Source: Synechococcus sp. KORDI-100
Lineage (GTDB): Bacteria; Cyanobacteriota; Cyanobacteriia; PCC-6307; Cyanobiaceae
Length of the DNA stretch: 64,000 bases
NCBI RefSeq assembly: GCF_000737535.1
Contig: NZ_CP006269.1
Span: 1,922,001 to 1,986,000 of the forward strand
Reading direction: 5' to 3'
Below are positions 6,630 to 14,466 of this stretch, in pieces. The position numbers were made by a program, and so were the translations under genes. Within the stretch, counting starts at the first letter, position 1; each line of letters starts with the position of its first letter. The notes below the pieces were generated by a model. The model had not been told where the DNA came from. It saw nothing but the letters and a program-made list of their open reading frames with translations, and did no database searches.

Positions 6630-7544
6630 TTGATGCTGCCCTCCAAACAACTCGTTCATGCCTTCGTTCTAGGCACCTTCTCCCTGGTCGGATCAACCGC
6701 CGTGATGGCCGAAACGGTGAAATACACCCTCGTGAATGGCGACACCGTCAGTGGTGAGCTTGTTGAGAGCGAAAGCACGGATTCCCTGAAGGTTCTGATC
6801 AGTCCTGTGCTTGGACGACTCGAAATCGATGTGGCCTCCATCAAGGTTCCTGACCCCGAGCCGCTCTGGAAAACCAGCATCAGTGGTGGATTCAGTGGCA
6901 ACGACAGCGATGGTGATGGAACCTTCAGTGGAGATATCAGTGCTGCGACCCGATACAAAGATGCTGACCAGACTTTGAAGTTGTCGGGCAGCATCAACTA
7001 CAACCGCAACAACGACAAAGACAAGGACCCCGAAATAAAAACCAAAAAAGGAAATCTCCAAATCTCCTACGACAAATTCCTTAACCCCGATATAAGCCTT
7101 TATGCATTAACGGATTACAATTACGATTATTTAAAAGACTCAGGAGTCAATAATATTCTTGCTTCAATCGGTGTCGGTTTTCCTCTGATCGACTCTGACA
7201 CGACCACTTTGAGCGTCAAAGCTGGACCTTCCTTGAGCTGGATAGGAGGAGGAGATGATTGTTCGAACGATGAGTACTGCGGAAACAGCTACGGGGGAGC
7301 AGCACTGACCGTTGACTTCGGCTGGAAACCCACAACGTGGTTCCGTTTCGGCGCAGTGAACCAGTTTTCAGCAGCCTTCGCGTCTGAGGTGAAGCCCTAC
7401 AACTCCTTCACCGCAACCTTCAAATTCATCCCATCAACCCAGACCAACCTGTTCACATCTCTGAAATTTCAATCCATCTATCAGAGCATGAGCTCGCCAA
7501 CATCAAACAACACGGTGTCCGGACAAGTGGGCGTTGACTTCTAG
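6630..7544 (+). CDS. DUF481 outer-membrane beta-barrel protein (YdiY-like)
   Basis: The 304-aa product has a signal peptide (cleavage likely after AVMA at about 27), then a short N-terminal domain with VNGDTVSGELVESES and a C-terminal series of amphipathic beta strands ending in VSGQVGVDF, the usual terminal Phe of outer-membrane barrels. DUF481 proteins resemble the salt- or acid-induced barrel YdiY; function is unclear. The middle of the gene (about 7020-7200) is unusually A/T-rich with Lys, Asn and Asp codons compared with its flanks. Confidence 0.85.
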   Translation: MMLPSKQLVHAFVLGTFSLVGSTAVMAETVKYTLVNGDTVSGELVESESTDSLKVLISPVLGRLEIDVASIKVPDPEPLWKTSISGGFSGNDSDGDGTFSGDISAATRYKDADQTLKLSGSINYNRNNDKDKDPEIKTKKGNLQISYDKFLNPDISLYALTDYNYDYLKDSGVNNILASIGVGFPLIDSDTTTLSVKAGPSLSWIGGGDDCSNDEYCGNSYGGAALTVDFGWKPTTWFRFGAVNQFSAAFASEVKPYNSFTATFKFIPSTQTNLFTSLKFQSIYQSMSSPTSNNTVSGQVGVDF

Positions 7545-7584
7545 CCCTCTGAGTCCTTCGGGAGCAACAACCAAGCAGCAAGCC

Positions 7585-7854
7585 ATGACCAAGTGGCCAC
7601 GTCGCTGTCTTTTCGCCCTGGCTGGAACCCTTGCAGGCCTCGGGTGTGGGCTCGGTCTGTCGCTGCTGCGAACACACCAAGATTCTCCGCAGTCAGTGGA
7701 GACGCCAGAGTCCCAGGACGTCGGATCAAGGCCAATACCGAGTGAGCAAACGGTTGAGACGCGTCTACCCACGAAAACAACCAATCTGAGCGAAGGTTGT
7801 GCTTCCCCTCCCCAGGGAGGTCCGCCCGTGAACGAGAACTTCGAACCATGCTGA
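7585..7854 (+). CDS. Hypothetical single-pass or lipoprotein-like protein
   Basis: I use the Met at 7585, which gives 89 aa beginning MTKWPRRCLFALAGTLAGLG. An earlier start at 7534 would overlap the DUF481 gene. After the hydrophobic N-terminal segment (residues 8-25, containing two Cys) comes a polar Ser/Thr/Pro-rich tail with a last Cys. It may be an anchored periplasmic peptide. No family recognised. It overlaps the next gene by 7 bp and probably shares its transcript. Confidence 0.5.
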   Translation: MTKWPRRCLFALAGTLAGLGCGLGLSLLRTHQDSPQSVETPESQDVGSRPIPSEQTVETRLPTKTTNLSEGCASPPQGGPPVNENFEPC

Positions 7855-8282
7855 AACCGCCGCTTGATGCACAAACCATCCGTGCGCTGTTCACGAAGCC
7901 CTATGGAGAGGATGCTCCAACGGCCGAACAATGGAAAGCCGTTTATGCGGATGATGTTGAGTTCGTAGACCCAACACAAAGCTCATCCGGAGTTGAGTCA
8001 TACATCCGAGCGCAGCAGAGTCTGATGCAACGTTGTGATGACGTTTTCCTCGAAACGGAATGTATCGCTTTGAACAATGATGTTGCTTTTATCGAATGGA
8101 GAATGGGTCTCAAGATCAAGGGTGTCGAATTTATCTACCCAGGCACAACACGCCTGGTTTTCGGCAGCGATGGTCGCATTATCAAGCACAGGGATTATTT
8201 CGATTTTGTCGGTCCGACGTTTGAACCAGTGCCTGTGATCGGTGGCTTTGTTCGCTGGATGTACAAGCGTTTCGTTTCCTGA
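7848..8282 (+). CDS. NTF2/SnoaL-like protein
   Basis: From the Met at 7848 the product is 144 aa (an upstream start at 7797 would add 17 unlikely residues). The sequence has the cone-shaped NTF2-like pattern: an N-terminal helix, WKAVYADDVEFVDP, the strand ECIALNNDVAFIEWRM, and the final GRIIKHRDYFDFVG strand. SnoaL-like proteins include isomerases, hydrolases and small-ligand-binding proteins. Related cyanobacterial proteins are annotated only as nuclear transport factor 2 family. No diagnostic catalytic dyad is evident. Confidence 0.8.
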   Translation: MLKPPLDAQTIRALFTKPYGEDAPTAEQWKAVYADDVEFVDPTQSSSGVESYIRAQQSLMQRCDDVFLETECIALNNDVAFIEWRMGLKIKGVEFIYPGTTRLVFGSDGRIIKHRDYFDFVGPTFEPVPVIGGFVRWMYKRFVS

Positions 8283-8558
8283 GGATCAGAACCGTTGCCA
8301 TCATTTTTACAACCATGCTCTGAACATCTCTAATGCTCAGAGCCCTGACGTACAAGGAATGAGCGATTGATTAAAATTGTTGGATGAGATCGAAATCCTT
8401 TCAAATATTCTGTTGATGTTCCGTCTCCAAGTGCTGTTGAGATTCACCCTCGCAACGATCTGATTCGTTGATCAATCCCGATCTGATGACAGCTGCAGCG
8501 GGTTCAAAGGTTCTTCAACGAAAAAGATCACGGAAACAAAGATGCGCCGCAACAGGCT

Positions 8559-8590
8559 GTCATCGCAACAGCCAGTCATCGCAACAGCCA
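8559..8590. repeat. Two tandem copies of a 16-bp unit
   Basis: GTCATCGCAACAGCCA occurs twice, back to back (8559-8574 and 8575-8590). The second copy encodes the last residues of the leftward membrane-protein gene and its stop codon (8576-8578); the first copy is just downstream. A tandem duplication of the 3' end therefore repeats the stop region. The 293 bp between 8283 and 8575 contain no convincing gene. Confidence 0.8.
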
Positions 8591-8944
8591 TTCGGTCGTG
8601 ACAAATTGAAAAAGGTGGTTCGAATTTGAGAGTTTTCCCAGAAACAATGTCCAGGTCAACAGCGCCACGCCCACTGCAAATCCAGACAGAAGGGGTTCTC
8701 TTCCCTGCCGAAGAGACTTCATGCCGATGAGTCCGCTGCTGCTGCAAAACCAGAGCCCCATGACCCAGCAGGGGAGATACACGAGGACCCTCAAAATCAA
8801 AGGCTGCAATGCCATCTCATCCGGCTGCATTGGCAATGCCAGCTCTGTCAACAGCCATGGATAGAGGATCCATAGACCTGCATCGCGCAGGCGCAACAAG
8901 GCAACACGTCCTGGATGCTTGCGATGGAAGCGAAGACTGTCCAT
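8576..8944 (-). CDS. Hypothetical membrane protein
   Basis: I start at the Met at 8944 (MDSLRFHRKHPGRVALLRL), giving 122 aa; the frame is open to 9112 but the extra 56 residues look non-conserved. There are three hydrophobic stretches: LWILYPWLLTELALP, LILRVLVYLPCWVMGLWF and FAVGVALLTWTLFLGKL. The N-terminus is basic, so it probably faces the cytoplasm. No family recognised. Its last codons and stop lie in a 16-bp tandem duplication. Confidence 0.5.
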   Translation of the reverse strand: MDSLRFHRKHPGRVALLRLRDAGLWILYPWLLTELALPMQPDEMALQPLILRVLVYLPCWVMGLWFCSSSGLIGMKSLRQGREPLLSGFAVGVALLTWTLFLGKLSNSNHLFQFVTTEWLLR

Positions 8945-9213
8945 AACAGTCCCATGGCAGCTCAATGCTCCACCAATGGACTGAGTGAGACATGAGATCA
9001 ATCTGAGAGAACTCTCATGCAGCAGAACTCGCGAGGGATTCCTTCCTTCCAAGCTGATTTTTCTCCGCATTGCAGCCATGGTTGCTTGCTGAGCAGATCG
9101 CTTGCCTCTCAACCCCGTCAGTTCAAAATCCTGCTCGGAATCCAGGCTTGCAGGTGTCGTTCACGGACCTGACCGAAAGGCCATGACGATGGCAGGCCAT
9201 AAATGATTGGGCT

Positions 9214-9360
9214 TCATCGAAACGAACGTCGTCGATGACGCCCCCCCTTCACCATCCGTGTTGAACGGCGACGCAGGTTGTCCATCTCCAGCTGATTCCA
9301 ACGCCAGCCAATCAGGGACAGCATCAGAACCACGACGACAAGCACGAACCAAATCGTCAC
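9214..9360 (-). CDS. 48-aa membrane peptide with an Arg-rich tail
   Basis: A GTG start at 9360 gives VTIWFVLVVVVLMLSLIGW, a single membrane helix, then NQLEMDNLRRRS and a strongly basic end (GGRHRRRSFR). The gene follows the CX3C-type protein by 3 bp, so it is probably co-translated with it. The charge pattern predicts the Arg-rich tail stays in the cytoplasm, where it could bind nucleic acid or anionic lipid (inference). Overlapping frames are less convincing. Confidence 0.55.
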   Translation of the reverse strand: MTIWFVLVVVVLMLSLIGWRWNQLEMDNLRRRSTRMVKGGRHRRRSFR

Positions 9361-9363
9361 GGC

Positions 9364-9588
9364 TCACATGCAGAGGCTGCTCTGCCAAAGCTCCTGCTCC
9401 TCACCCAGATGAGTTCGCATGCAACTGGAGATGCAATCGTCACCACCATCAACAGGACATCGGGTGATGCACTCGAACCAGGCATCAACGGCATCCCATT
9501 GCCGGGATTCGGATGACGTGATGCTCTTGTTGTCCTGCGACACAACGGCTCCGGCTCCTTCATCCGTTGTAGTTCCACCAGGGATCAC
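9364..9588 (-). CDS. Small protein with twin CX3C motifs
   Basis: From a GTG at 9588 this is 74 aa. The core is WFECITRCPVDGGDDCISSC followed by MRTHLGE: two CX3C pairs separated by about seven residues, the spacing seen in helical-hairpin proteins held by two disulphides. The first 25 residues are polar and weakly conserved in appearance. There is no signal peptide, so if the cysteines act in the cytoplasm they more likely bind metal or serve redox. Unrecognised family. It precedes the 48-aa membrane peptide by 3 bp. Confidence 0.55.
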   Translation of the reverse strand: MIPGGTTTDEGAGAVVSQDNKSITSSESRQWDAVDAWFECITRCPVDGGDDCISSCMRTHLGEEQELWQSSLCM

Positions 9589-9618
9589 TGTCGGCTTGGA
9601 TGAAGGGCTGTGAAGGGG

Positions 9619-9816
9619 TCAGCGCTCTCCGTCCTGCTCAAACGAACACTCGAGCAGTGCTGCATAAAGCAGGGTCTGCAGCCGGTGGAGATCCTCCTGC
9701 TCCTGAGGATCAGGCCCTCCAGGCCACTTTTCGAGATGAAAGCGAACCGAACGATGGAGCAGCCGGATGGCATCCACATCCAACTCGAAATGAAGGGTAG
9801 GGCGTGAATCTGTCAT
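9619..9816 (-). CDS. Conserved small protein, 65 aa
   Basis: From the Met at 9816 the product starts MTDSRPTLHFELDVDAI, continues RLLHRSVRFHLEKWPGG and ends LLECSFEQDGER. A longer frame to 9984 exists but its N-terminus is unlike a protein. The sequence has a beta strand, then a long amphipathic helix and a second helix, and looks like small proteins kept across marine Synechococcus. Its function is unknown. The start lies 50 bp from the LexA-box-like palindrome at 9866-9879, so it may be DNA-damage regulated (inference). Confidence 0.65.
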   Translation of the reverse strand: MTDSRPTLHFELDVDAIRLLHRSVRFHLEKWPGGPDPQEQEDLHRLQTLLYAALLECSFEQDGER

Positions 9817-9865
9817 CAACCCATCTTCATGGCAGCTGCGCTTGACGCCAACAACGAGACGTCTT

Positions 9866-9879
9866 AGTACATATGTACG
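9866..9879. promoter_or_regulatory. Candidate LexA (SOS) box
   Basis: AGTACATATGTACG fits the cyanobacterial LexA consensus RGTACNNNDGTWCB at every position and contains a perfect 12-bp palindrome (GTACATATGTAC, 9867-9878). It lies between the divergent starts at 9816 and 9971, 50 and 92 bp from them, a plausible operator position for either. The half-site spacing (GTA-N6-TAC) rules out the NtcA pattern GTA-N8-TAC. Confidence 0.5.
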
Positions 9880-9970
9880 CACGCATCTTTGTTTCTTGGC
9901 CTCCAATTCCCATGATCCAGAGCCGTGGCCTCCAATCGACCACGGACATTTGCGTCCCAGCCGTTCTCTG

Positions 9971-10147
9971 ATGGTCTGCATCACCTGTCAGCAGTTCCGC
10001 CACGCACTCACCCCGATCGGAATCACGGTTCCGGCGTGCCATCGCCATGAACGACTTCTGCCCCAGGGGGCCCACCTCAGCCATCGCTGCCACCAGTGGA
10101 CACAACGGCTGGAACGCGAGATGAGCTCCTGCCCGGAAGCGGCCTGA
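9971..10147 (+). CDS. Cys/His-rich 58-aa protein
   Basis: From ATG at 9971 the product starts MVCITCQQF and has a second cluster, CHRHERLLPQGAHLSHRCHQW. The CxxC at the start with the later CHxH and HxCH pairs looks like a small zinc-binding fold. The last Cys is near the end (SSCPEAA). An upstream frame to 9842 exists without a good start. I do not recognise a named family, although similar CxxC...HL.HRC..W proteins occur in marine cyanobacteria. It is divergent from the 65-aa gene, with the LexA-like site between. Confidence 0.6.
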   Translation: MVCITCQQFRHALTPIGITVPACHRHERLLPQGAHLSHRCHQWTQRLEREMSSCPEAA

Positions 10148-10287
10148 GGCTCAGAACCGGCGGGCAGAAAAGCAACAGCACAGCAGCACGCCCTGAAGCA
10201 CGCTAGGGAGTCGGATCCCCCTCCAGAACGCCTGAAAACCCGTGGTGCTTCAGCGGAGACAGGGGGTGAATTCCTGGACAAAAGACC

Positions 10288-10315
10288 AAAAAAATCCCCA
10301 CCTTTCGGTGGGGAC
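10288..10315 (-). terminator. psbA rho-independent terminator
   Basis: On the minus strand an 8-bp perfect stem (TCCCCACC / GGTGGGGA) with a GAAA tetraloop is followed by seven T residues. It sits 22 bp after the psbA stop codon and is a textbook strong intrinsic terminator. Confidence 0.92.
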
Positions 10316-10336
10316 GTGTTGAACGAAGCAGAATCC

Positions 10337-11413
10337 TCAACCGATGGAGGGAGCCTGCAGAGCCACAGGGGTGGACTCAGCAGCAGCCAGGTCGAGGGGG
10401 AAGTTGTGAGCGTTGCGCTCGTGCATCACTTCCATGCCGAGGCCAGCACGGTTCACCATGTCTGCCCAGGTGTTGATGACACGGCCCTGACCATCAAGGA
10501 TGGACTGGTTGAAGTTGAAACCGTTCAGGTTGAAGGCCATGGTGGACACGCCCATGGACGTGAACCAGATGCCCACGACCGGCCAGGCAGCCAGGAAGAA
10601 GTGGAGGCTGCGGCTGTTGTTGAAGGATGCGTATTGGAAGATCAGGCGACCGAAGTAACCGTGGGCAGCCACGATGTTGTAGGTCTCTTCCTCTTGGCCG
10701 AACTTGTAGCCGTAGTTCTGGGACTCGGTCTCGGTGGTTTCACGCACCAGGGAGGAGGTCACCAGGGAGCCGTGCATGGCGGAGAACAGGGATCCACCGA
10801 AGACACCTGCGACGCCCATCATGTGGAAGGGGTGCATCAGGATGTTGTGCTCGGCCTGGAACACCAGCATGAAGTTGAAGGTGCCAGAGATGCCCAGGGG
10901 CATGCCGTCAGAGAAGGAACCCTGACCGAAGGGATACACCAGGAACACGGCGAAGGCCGCTGACAGGGGAGCGCTGTAGGCAACGCAGATCCAGGGGCGC
11001 ATGCCGAGGCGGTAGGAGAGTTCCCATTGACGCCCCATGTAGGCGGAGATACCGATCAGGAAGTGGAAGACAACCAGCTGGTAGGGGCCGCCGTTGTACA
11101 GCCACTCATCGAGGGAAGCAGCTTCCCAGATGGGGTAGAAGTGCAGGCCGATGGCGTTGGAGGACGGAACAACAGCACCGGAGATGATGTTGTTGCCGTA
11201 GATCAGAGAACCAGCGACAGGCTCACGGATGCCGTCGATGTCGACCGGAGGTGCGGCGACGAAGGCAACGATGAAGCAGATGGTGGCTGCCAGGAGGCAG
11301 GGAATCATCAGCACACCGAACCAGCCCACATAAATGCGGTTGTTGGTATCAGTGACCCACTGACAAAAGGCTTCCCAGTTGCTCTGGCGTCCGCTGCGAA
11401 TGGCGGTGGACAT
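10337..11413 (-). CDS. psbA: Photosystem II D1 protein
   Basis: This 358-aa protein matches D1 from end to end: N-terminal [17 protein letters not shown], five membrane helices, and the loop [10 protein letters not shown]. It has [16 protein letters not shown] with Gln at the position equivalent to 130 (D1:1-type), the Mn-cluster C-terminal ligands, and the extension after DLA that is removed by CtpA to leave the mature carboxylate. It binds the P680 chlorophylls, pheophytin, QB, TyrZ and the Mn4CaO5 cluster. The 5' leader before ATG is pyrimidine-rich (CTTCTTTTCTCCT) with no Shine-Dalgarno. A strong terminator follows. Confidence 0.98.
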   Translation of the reverse strand: MSTAIRSGRQSNWEAFCQWVTDTNNRIYVGWFGVLMIPCLLAATICFIVAFVAAPPVDIDGIREPVAGSLIYGNNIISGAVVPSSNAIGLHFYPIWEAASLDEWLYNGGPYQLVVFHFLIGISAYMGRQWELSYRLGMRPWICVAYSAPLSAAFAVFLVYPFGQGSFSDGMPLGISGTFNFMLVFQAEHNILMHPFHMMGVAGVFGGSLFSAMHGSLVTSSLVRETTETESQNYGYKFGQEEETYNIVAAHGYFGRLIFQYASFNNSRSLHFFLAAWPVVGIWFTSMGVSTMAFNLNGFNFNQSILDGQGRVINTWADMVNRAGLGMEVMHERNAHNFPLDLAAAESTPVALQAPSIG

Positions 11414-11529
11414 AGGAGAAAAGAAGACAGGAAATAGCCACCCTTATTGCAAGGAAGGCTGAGCAAAGACTATGGAGTGATGCGCTTAAATCACGGCGAT
11501 TAAATATTCCGATGCAGGTCTCAATCATT

Positions 11530-11561
11530 CTTCATGACGACTTCATGAAGCCGTCATGAAG
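11530..11561. repeat. Nested palindrome upstream of psbA
   Basis: CTTCATGACG (11530-11539) and CGTCATGAAG (11552-11561) are perfect inverted arms, and the 12 bases between contain a second palindrome, CTTCATGAAG (11541-11550). The whole is 117 bp upstream of the psbA start and overlaps the stop codon of the DUF697 gene (11554-11556). It could be a terminator-like hairpin, but no T-tract follows; a dimeric regulator site is possible. Confidence 0.75.
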
Positions 11562-12870
11562 TTTCGTGAAGCAACCAGTGCCTTGATTGCTGCAGAAAGC
11601 CTGGCCAGTCGAGTCGTTCCTCCTCTGCGGCCCTGGCAACGAGAAGAGGTGCCTGTTGTTTCAGCAGCTGCAGATCCGGCTCGGCAACCCCCGCATTGAT
11701 CGCCAGCCAATCCGCCATCGAACGACCCACCACACGGGTGAGGTAGGCAGCGCTCAGGGCCTGCATCGCTCCAGCCACCAGCCAGCTGCCGCTGTCGATC
11801 TTGGCGAGTCCCAGAAGCATCTGAGAACTCCACTCGACGACACCCTGGGCCAGAGCCGCCCGAGCCAGCTGGCCCGCTGCTTCCCGCAAAACATCAAGCT
11901 GGAGACGGCACCCCCAGAGATCGGCCATCTCACGCATCATCAACCCGTTGGCCACAGCGATGGCGAGCAGATCGAGGCTGGGAACCGGTGAAGCCAGCAC
12001 GGATGTTGCGACGATCCACTGCGTGCGCTGCTGCAGGGCCTGGAAGCGGCGTCGCCGCAACTGCTCGAGATCGGCCTGCCAGCGACGGTGCAGATCCGCC
12101 AGCAAACGGCGGCGCGTCATCGTCAGGGTGGACTCGGCCGAGCCAAGACTCAATCTCAGCGGTTGCAGCGTGTCGCGCAGTTCGACATCAACGGCACTGA
12201 ACAACAGGCGCTCATGCCAGCGCTGCGGCAGCTGGCTTAGCAGATCCTGCTGCAGCGGGCTGCTGAGTCCGCCCACCACGAGCCAGGCTGGTTGATCCTC
12301 TGGCACCTGATTCAGCCAGAGCAGGTCGGCAGCCATCAATGGGGCACGCAACACGTGCACCACTACATCCTGTTGGCGCAGAGCGTCCGGCCAGCATCTG
12401 GCACCATCTGTCGCAGCCAACGGATAGGCCATGGACAGCGTGAGAGGCGCTGATCCAGCCAGGGCCTGTTGCCACGACTCAACCGGGAACATCTCGGTAC
12501 CCGGCACCGACACAACGGCGACCGTCTGAGGAGCGGATCGGTCCAGAACCTTCTGAAGAGCGGCCTCTCGAGCACGCGCATCGGCGCTCGATCCACCCTC
12601 GAGAGCCTCAAACTGCTCCAGAACCTCCCTGCATCGCTTGGTCCAGCCGTAGAGCGTTTCAGGTTGCTGAAACCTTGGTGGGCCCGAACCACGCCCAAGC
12701 CACCACACCGCCGCACCAATGGTCAGAAGAGAGAAGCCGCCGCCGGGAAGGTGCAGAACATCACCCAGCAGCCATTGACCGACCAGCACACCACTCCCGG
12801 CAAGCGCCACCTTTCCGATCAAGGCCGGAGACACCGGAGCAACCTGTGTCAGAAGGACCGGGAGTTTCAA
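11554..12870 (-). CDS. DUF697 (YcjF/GTPase-associated) membrane protein
   Basis: The frame is 438 codons from a TTG at 12870. N-terminal half: a hydrophobic segment with SPALIGKVALAGSGVLVG, then TVAVVSVPGTEMFPVESW, which sits where related proteins have a GTPase P-loop but lacks the GKS/T. C-terminal half: IVATSVLASPVPSLDLLAIAVANGLMM, the DUF697 core, then further helices. In cyanobacteria this domain usually follows a Ras-like GTPase, so here the GTPase part looks inactive or replaced. No neighbour with a shared function is obvious; psbA follows after 140 bp. Confidence 0.7.
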   Translation of the reverse strand: MKLPVLLTQVAPVSPALIGKVALAGSGVLVGQWLLGDVLHLPGGGFSLLTIGAAVWWLGRGSGPPRFQQPETLYGWTKRCREVLEQFEALEGGSSADARAREAALQKVLDRSAPQTVAVVSVPGTEMFPVESWQQALAGSAPLTLSMAYPLAATDGARCWPDALRQQDVVVHVLRAPLMAADLLWLNQVPEDQPAWLVVGGLSSPLQQDLLSQLPQRWHERLLFSAVDVELRDTLQPLRLSLGSAESTLTMTRRRLLADLHRRWQADLEQLRRRRFQALQQRTQWIVATSVLASPVPSLDLLAIAVANGLMMREMADLWGCRLQLDVLREAAGQLARAALAQGVVEWSSQMLLGLAKIDSGSWLVAGAMQALSAAYLTRVVGRSMADWLAINAGVAEPDLQLLKQQAPLLVARAAEEERLDWPGFLQQSRHWLLHETS

Positions 12871-12986
12871 CGGAAAAGAAAAGGTCCGCAGACGAATCGT
12901 CTTAGCTCACTGTCGCGGATGCGACCAGCGACACAGATCAAACAGCGCAATTTTCCATACTTTGGGAAGCAGATCCGATTCGGTGC

Positions 12987-13931
12987 ATGCAGGGGAAAGT
13001 GGCCCACAACCACGCCGGCGCACCAACAAGCCTGGATCACCGCCAGGAGGTGCGTTCCGTCCTGACGGCGGCGCTGGCCGTCAACGTCAGCATGTCTCTG
13101 CTGAAGCTGATCGTGGGTGTGATCAGTGGTTCATTGGCAGTCATTGCCGATGCCATGCACAGTGCCACCGATGCCCTGTCCAGCCTGACCGGCCTGATCA
13201 CCAACACACTGTCCGATCCCAGACCGGATCGGGACCACCCCTACGGCCATCACAAATATGAAGCGATCGGTGCCCTTGGCATCGCCGGTTTCATCCTGTT
13301 CACCGCACTGGAGATCCTGTTGCGATCCGGGGAGCGCATGGTCGAGGGTCTGCCCGCGATCCGTGTTTCGGCCTCGGAACTGTTGCTGCTGTTCCTGGCG
13401 CTCGGCTTCAATCTGCTGCTGGCCGGCTACGAACACCAGCAGGGGCGTCGCCTGAACAGCACACTGCTGAAGGCGGATGCACAACATGCCGCCAGCGATG
13501 TCTGGACCACCGTCCTCGTCCTGGTCGGCATGGCCGGGACCTTTTGGTTTCAGATCAGCTGGCTTGATGTCGCCTTGGCGATTCCGATGGCCCTGCTGTT
13601 GATCCGCGTCTGCTGGCAGGTGCTGCGCAAGACGCTGCCCTGGCTGGTGGATCACATCGCCATCGCTCCAGAAGCGATCCACGCCCAGGTGATGGATGTG
13701 CCGGGGGTGCTCAACTGCCATGACATCGCCAGTCGGGGAGTTCTCGGTCAGCAGGTGTTCATCGATATGCACATGGTGGTGGAGGCCGACGATCTGACCA
13801 CAGCGCACCGCATCACCGAGCATGTGGAACAGAAGCTGGATCACAGCTTTGGCCCCGTGCGATGCACGATTCACCTCGAGCCGAAGGATTACGTGGAGGA
13901 GGGAATCACCTATTCAGGAACCCATGGCTGA
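12987..13931 (+). CDS. CDF-family cation diffusion facilitator
   Basis: The 314-aa product has six predicted transmembrane helices (first beginning VLTAALAVNVSMSLLK) and a cytoplasmic C-terminal domain. The two transmembrane metal-site pairs are DAMHSATD in helix 2 and DAQHAASD in helix 5 (HxxxD type), and a HPYGHHKYE loop is seen as in other CDF exporters. Proton-coupled export of Zn2+, Co2+ or Fe2+ is the likely function; the exact metal is not predictable. The gene overlaps the next by 8 bp. Confidence 0.92.
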   Translation: MQGKVAHNHAGAPTSLDHRQEVRSVLTAALAVNVSMSLLKLIVGVISGSLAVIADAMHSATDALSSLTGLITNTLSDPRPDRDHPYGHHKYEAIGALGIAGFILFTALEILLRSGERMVEGLPAIRVSASELLLLFLALGFNLLLAGYEHQQGRRLNSTLLKADAQHAASDVWTTVLVLVGMAGTFWFQISWLDVALAIPMALLLIRVCWQVLRKTLPWLVDHIAIAPEAIHAQVMDVPGVLNCHDIASRGVLGQQVFIDMHMVVEADDLTTAHRITEHVEQKLDHSFGPVRCTIHLEPKDYVEEGITYSGTHG

Positions 13932-14451
13932 GCACAAGGGAAGCCCTGATCCTCTGGACGTTCTCACAGCCAGACAACGTCTCGGACTGGCTGAGATCTT
14001 CAATGAAGTGCGACTGGCATCCGGCTGGTCCTGGCAGTTGCCTGTCCTGCTTCAGGAGCGCAGCTGGCTGAGGCTGATGCGGATCAATCTCAGGGATCTC
14101 AGCCGCCATCTGCCGCCTGACGGACGCGAGGACGCTCCTGAGCTCAGCCGCTTTCGGGCGCTGCTGGAGCAGGGGTTTGACCCACTACAGGCCCAGCAGC
14201 GTTGCTGGGCTGAGTTCGGCATGGAGGACTGTCATCGGGCACTTCGTCGCTTCTGGGAAGGGAACGAGAGCATCAGGGACGGATGGACCCTGAGCCGCTA
14301 TCTCGATCTGGTGAGCCACTACCGACACCGGATCGACCATGGCGAGACTGTGCTGCCGCTGCTCGTGCTGGCTCAACAGGGGAGTCGCGAAGGCCACCGC
14401 TTACACTGGGTCACGGACAGCTCACCGACGATGCGCCACACTTGCGCCTGA
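13924..14451 (+). CDS. Conserved hypothetical protein
   Basis: From the Met at 13924 (8 bp inside the CDF gene) the product is 175 aa. It begins with an acidic/polar segment, then LAEIFNEVRLASGWSWQLPVLL, and includes two long helices that carry RFWEGNESIRDGW. There are Cys residues at about 92 and 101 and no membrane helix. The C-terminal part has a short basic region (RHRIDHGE). No enzyme motif was found. It is probably co-transcribed with the CDF exporter. Confidence 0.65.
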   Translation: MAEHKGSPDPLDVLTARQRLGLAEIFNEVRLASGWSWQLPVLLQERSWLRLMRINLRDLSRHLPPDGREDAPELSRFRALLEQGFDPLQAQQRCWAEFGMEDCHRALRRFWEGNESIRDGWTLSRYLDLVSHYRHRIDHGETVLPLLVLAQQGSREGHRLHWVTDSSPTMRHTCA

Positions 14452-14466
14452 TTCGGGCCGCAGGCC

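Noticed and set aside
9866-9879. NtcA site
   Set aside because: The spacing is GTA-N6-TAC, whereas NtcA needs GTA-N8-TAC.
10316-10963. Open frame of 215 codons on the plus strand antisense to psbA
   Set aside because: It is the mirror of conserved D1 codons and has a His/Val/Glu-rich composition typical of shadows.
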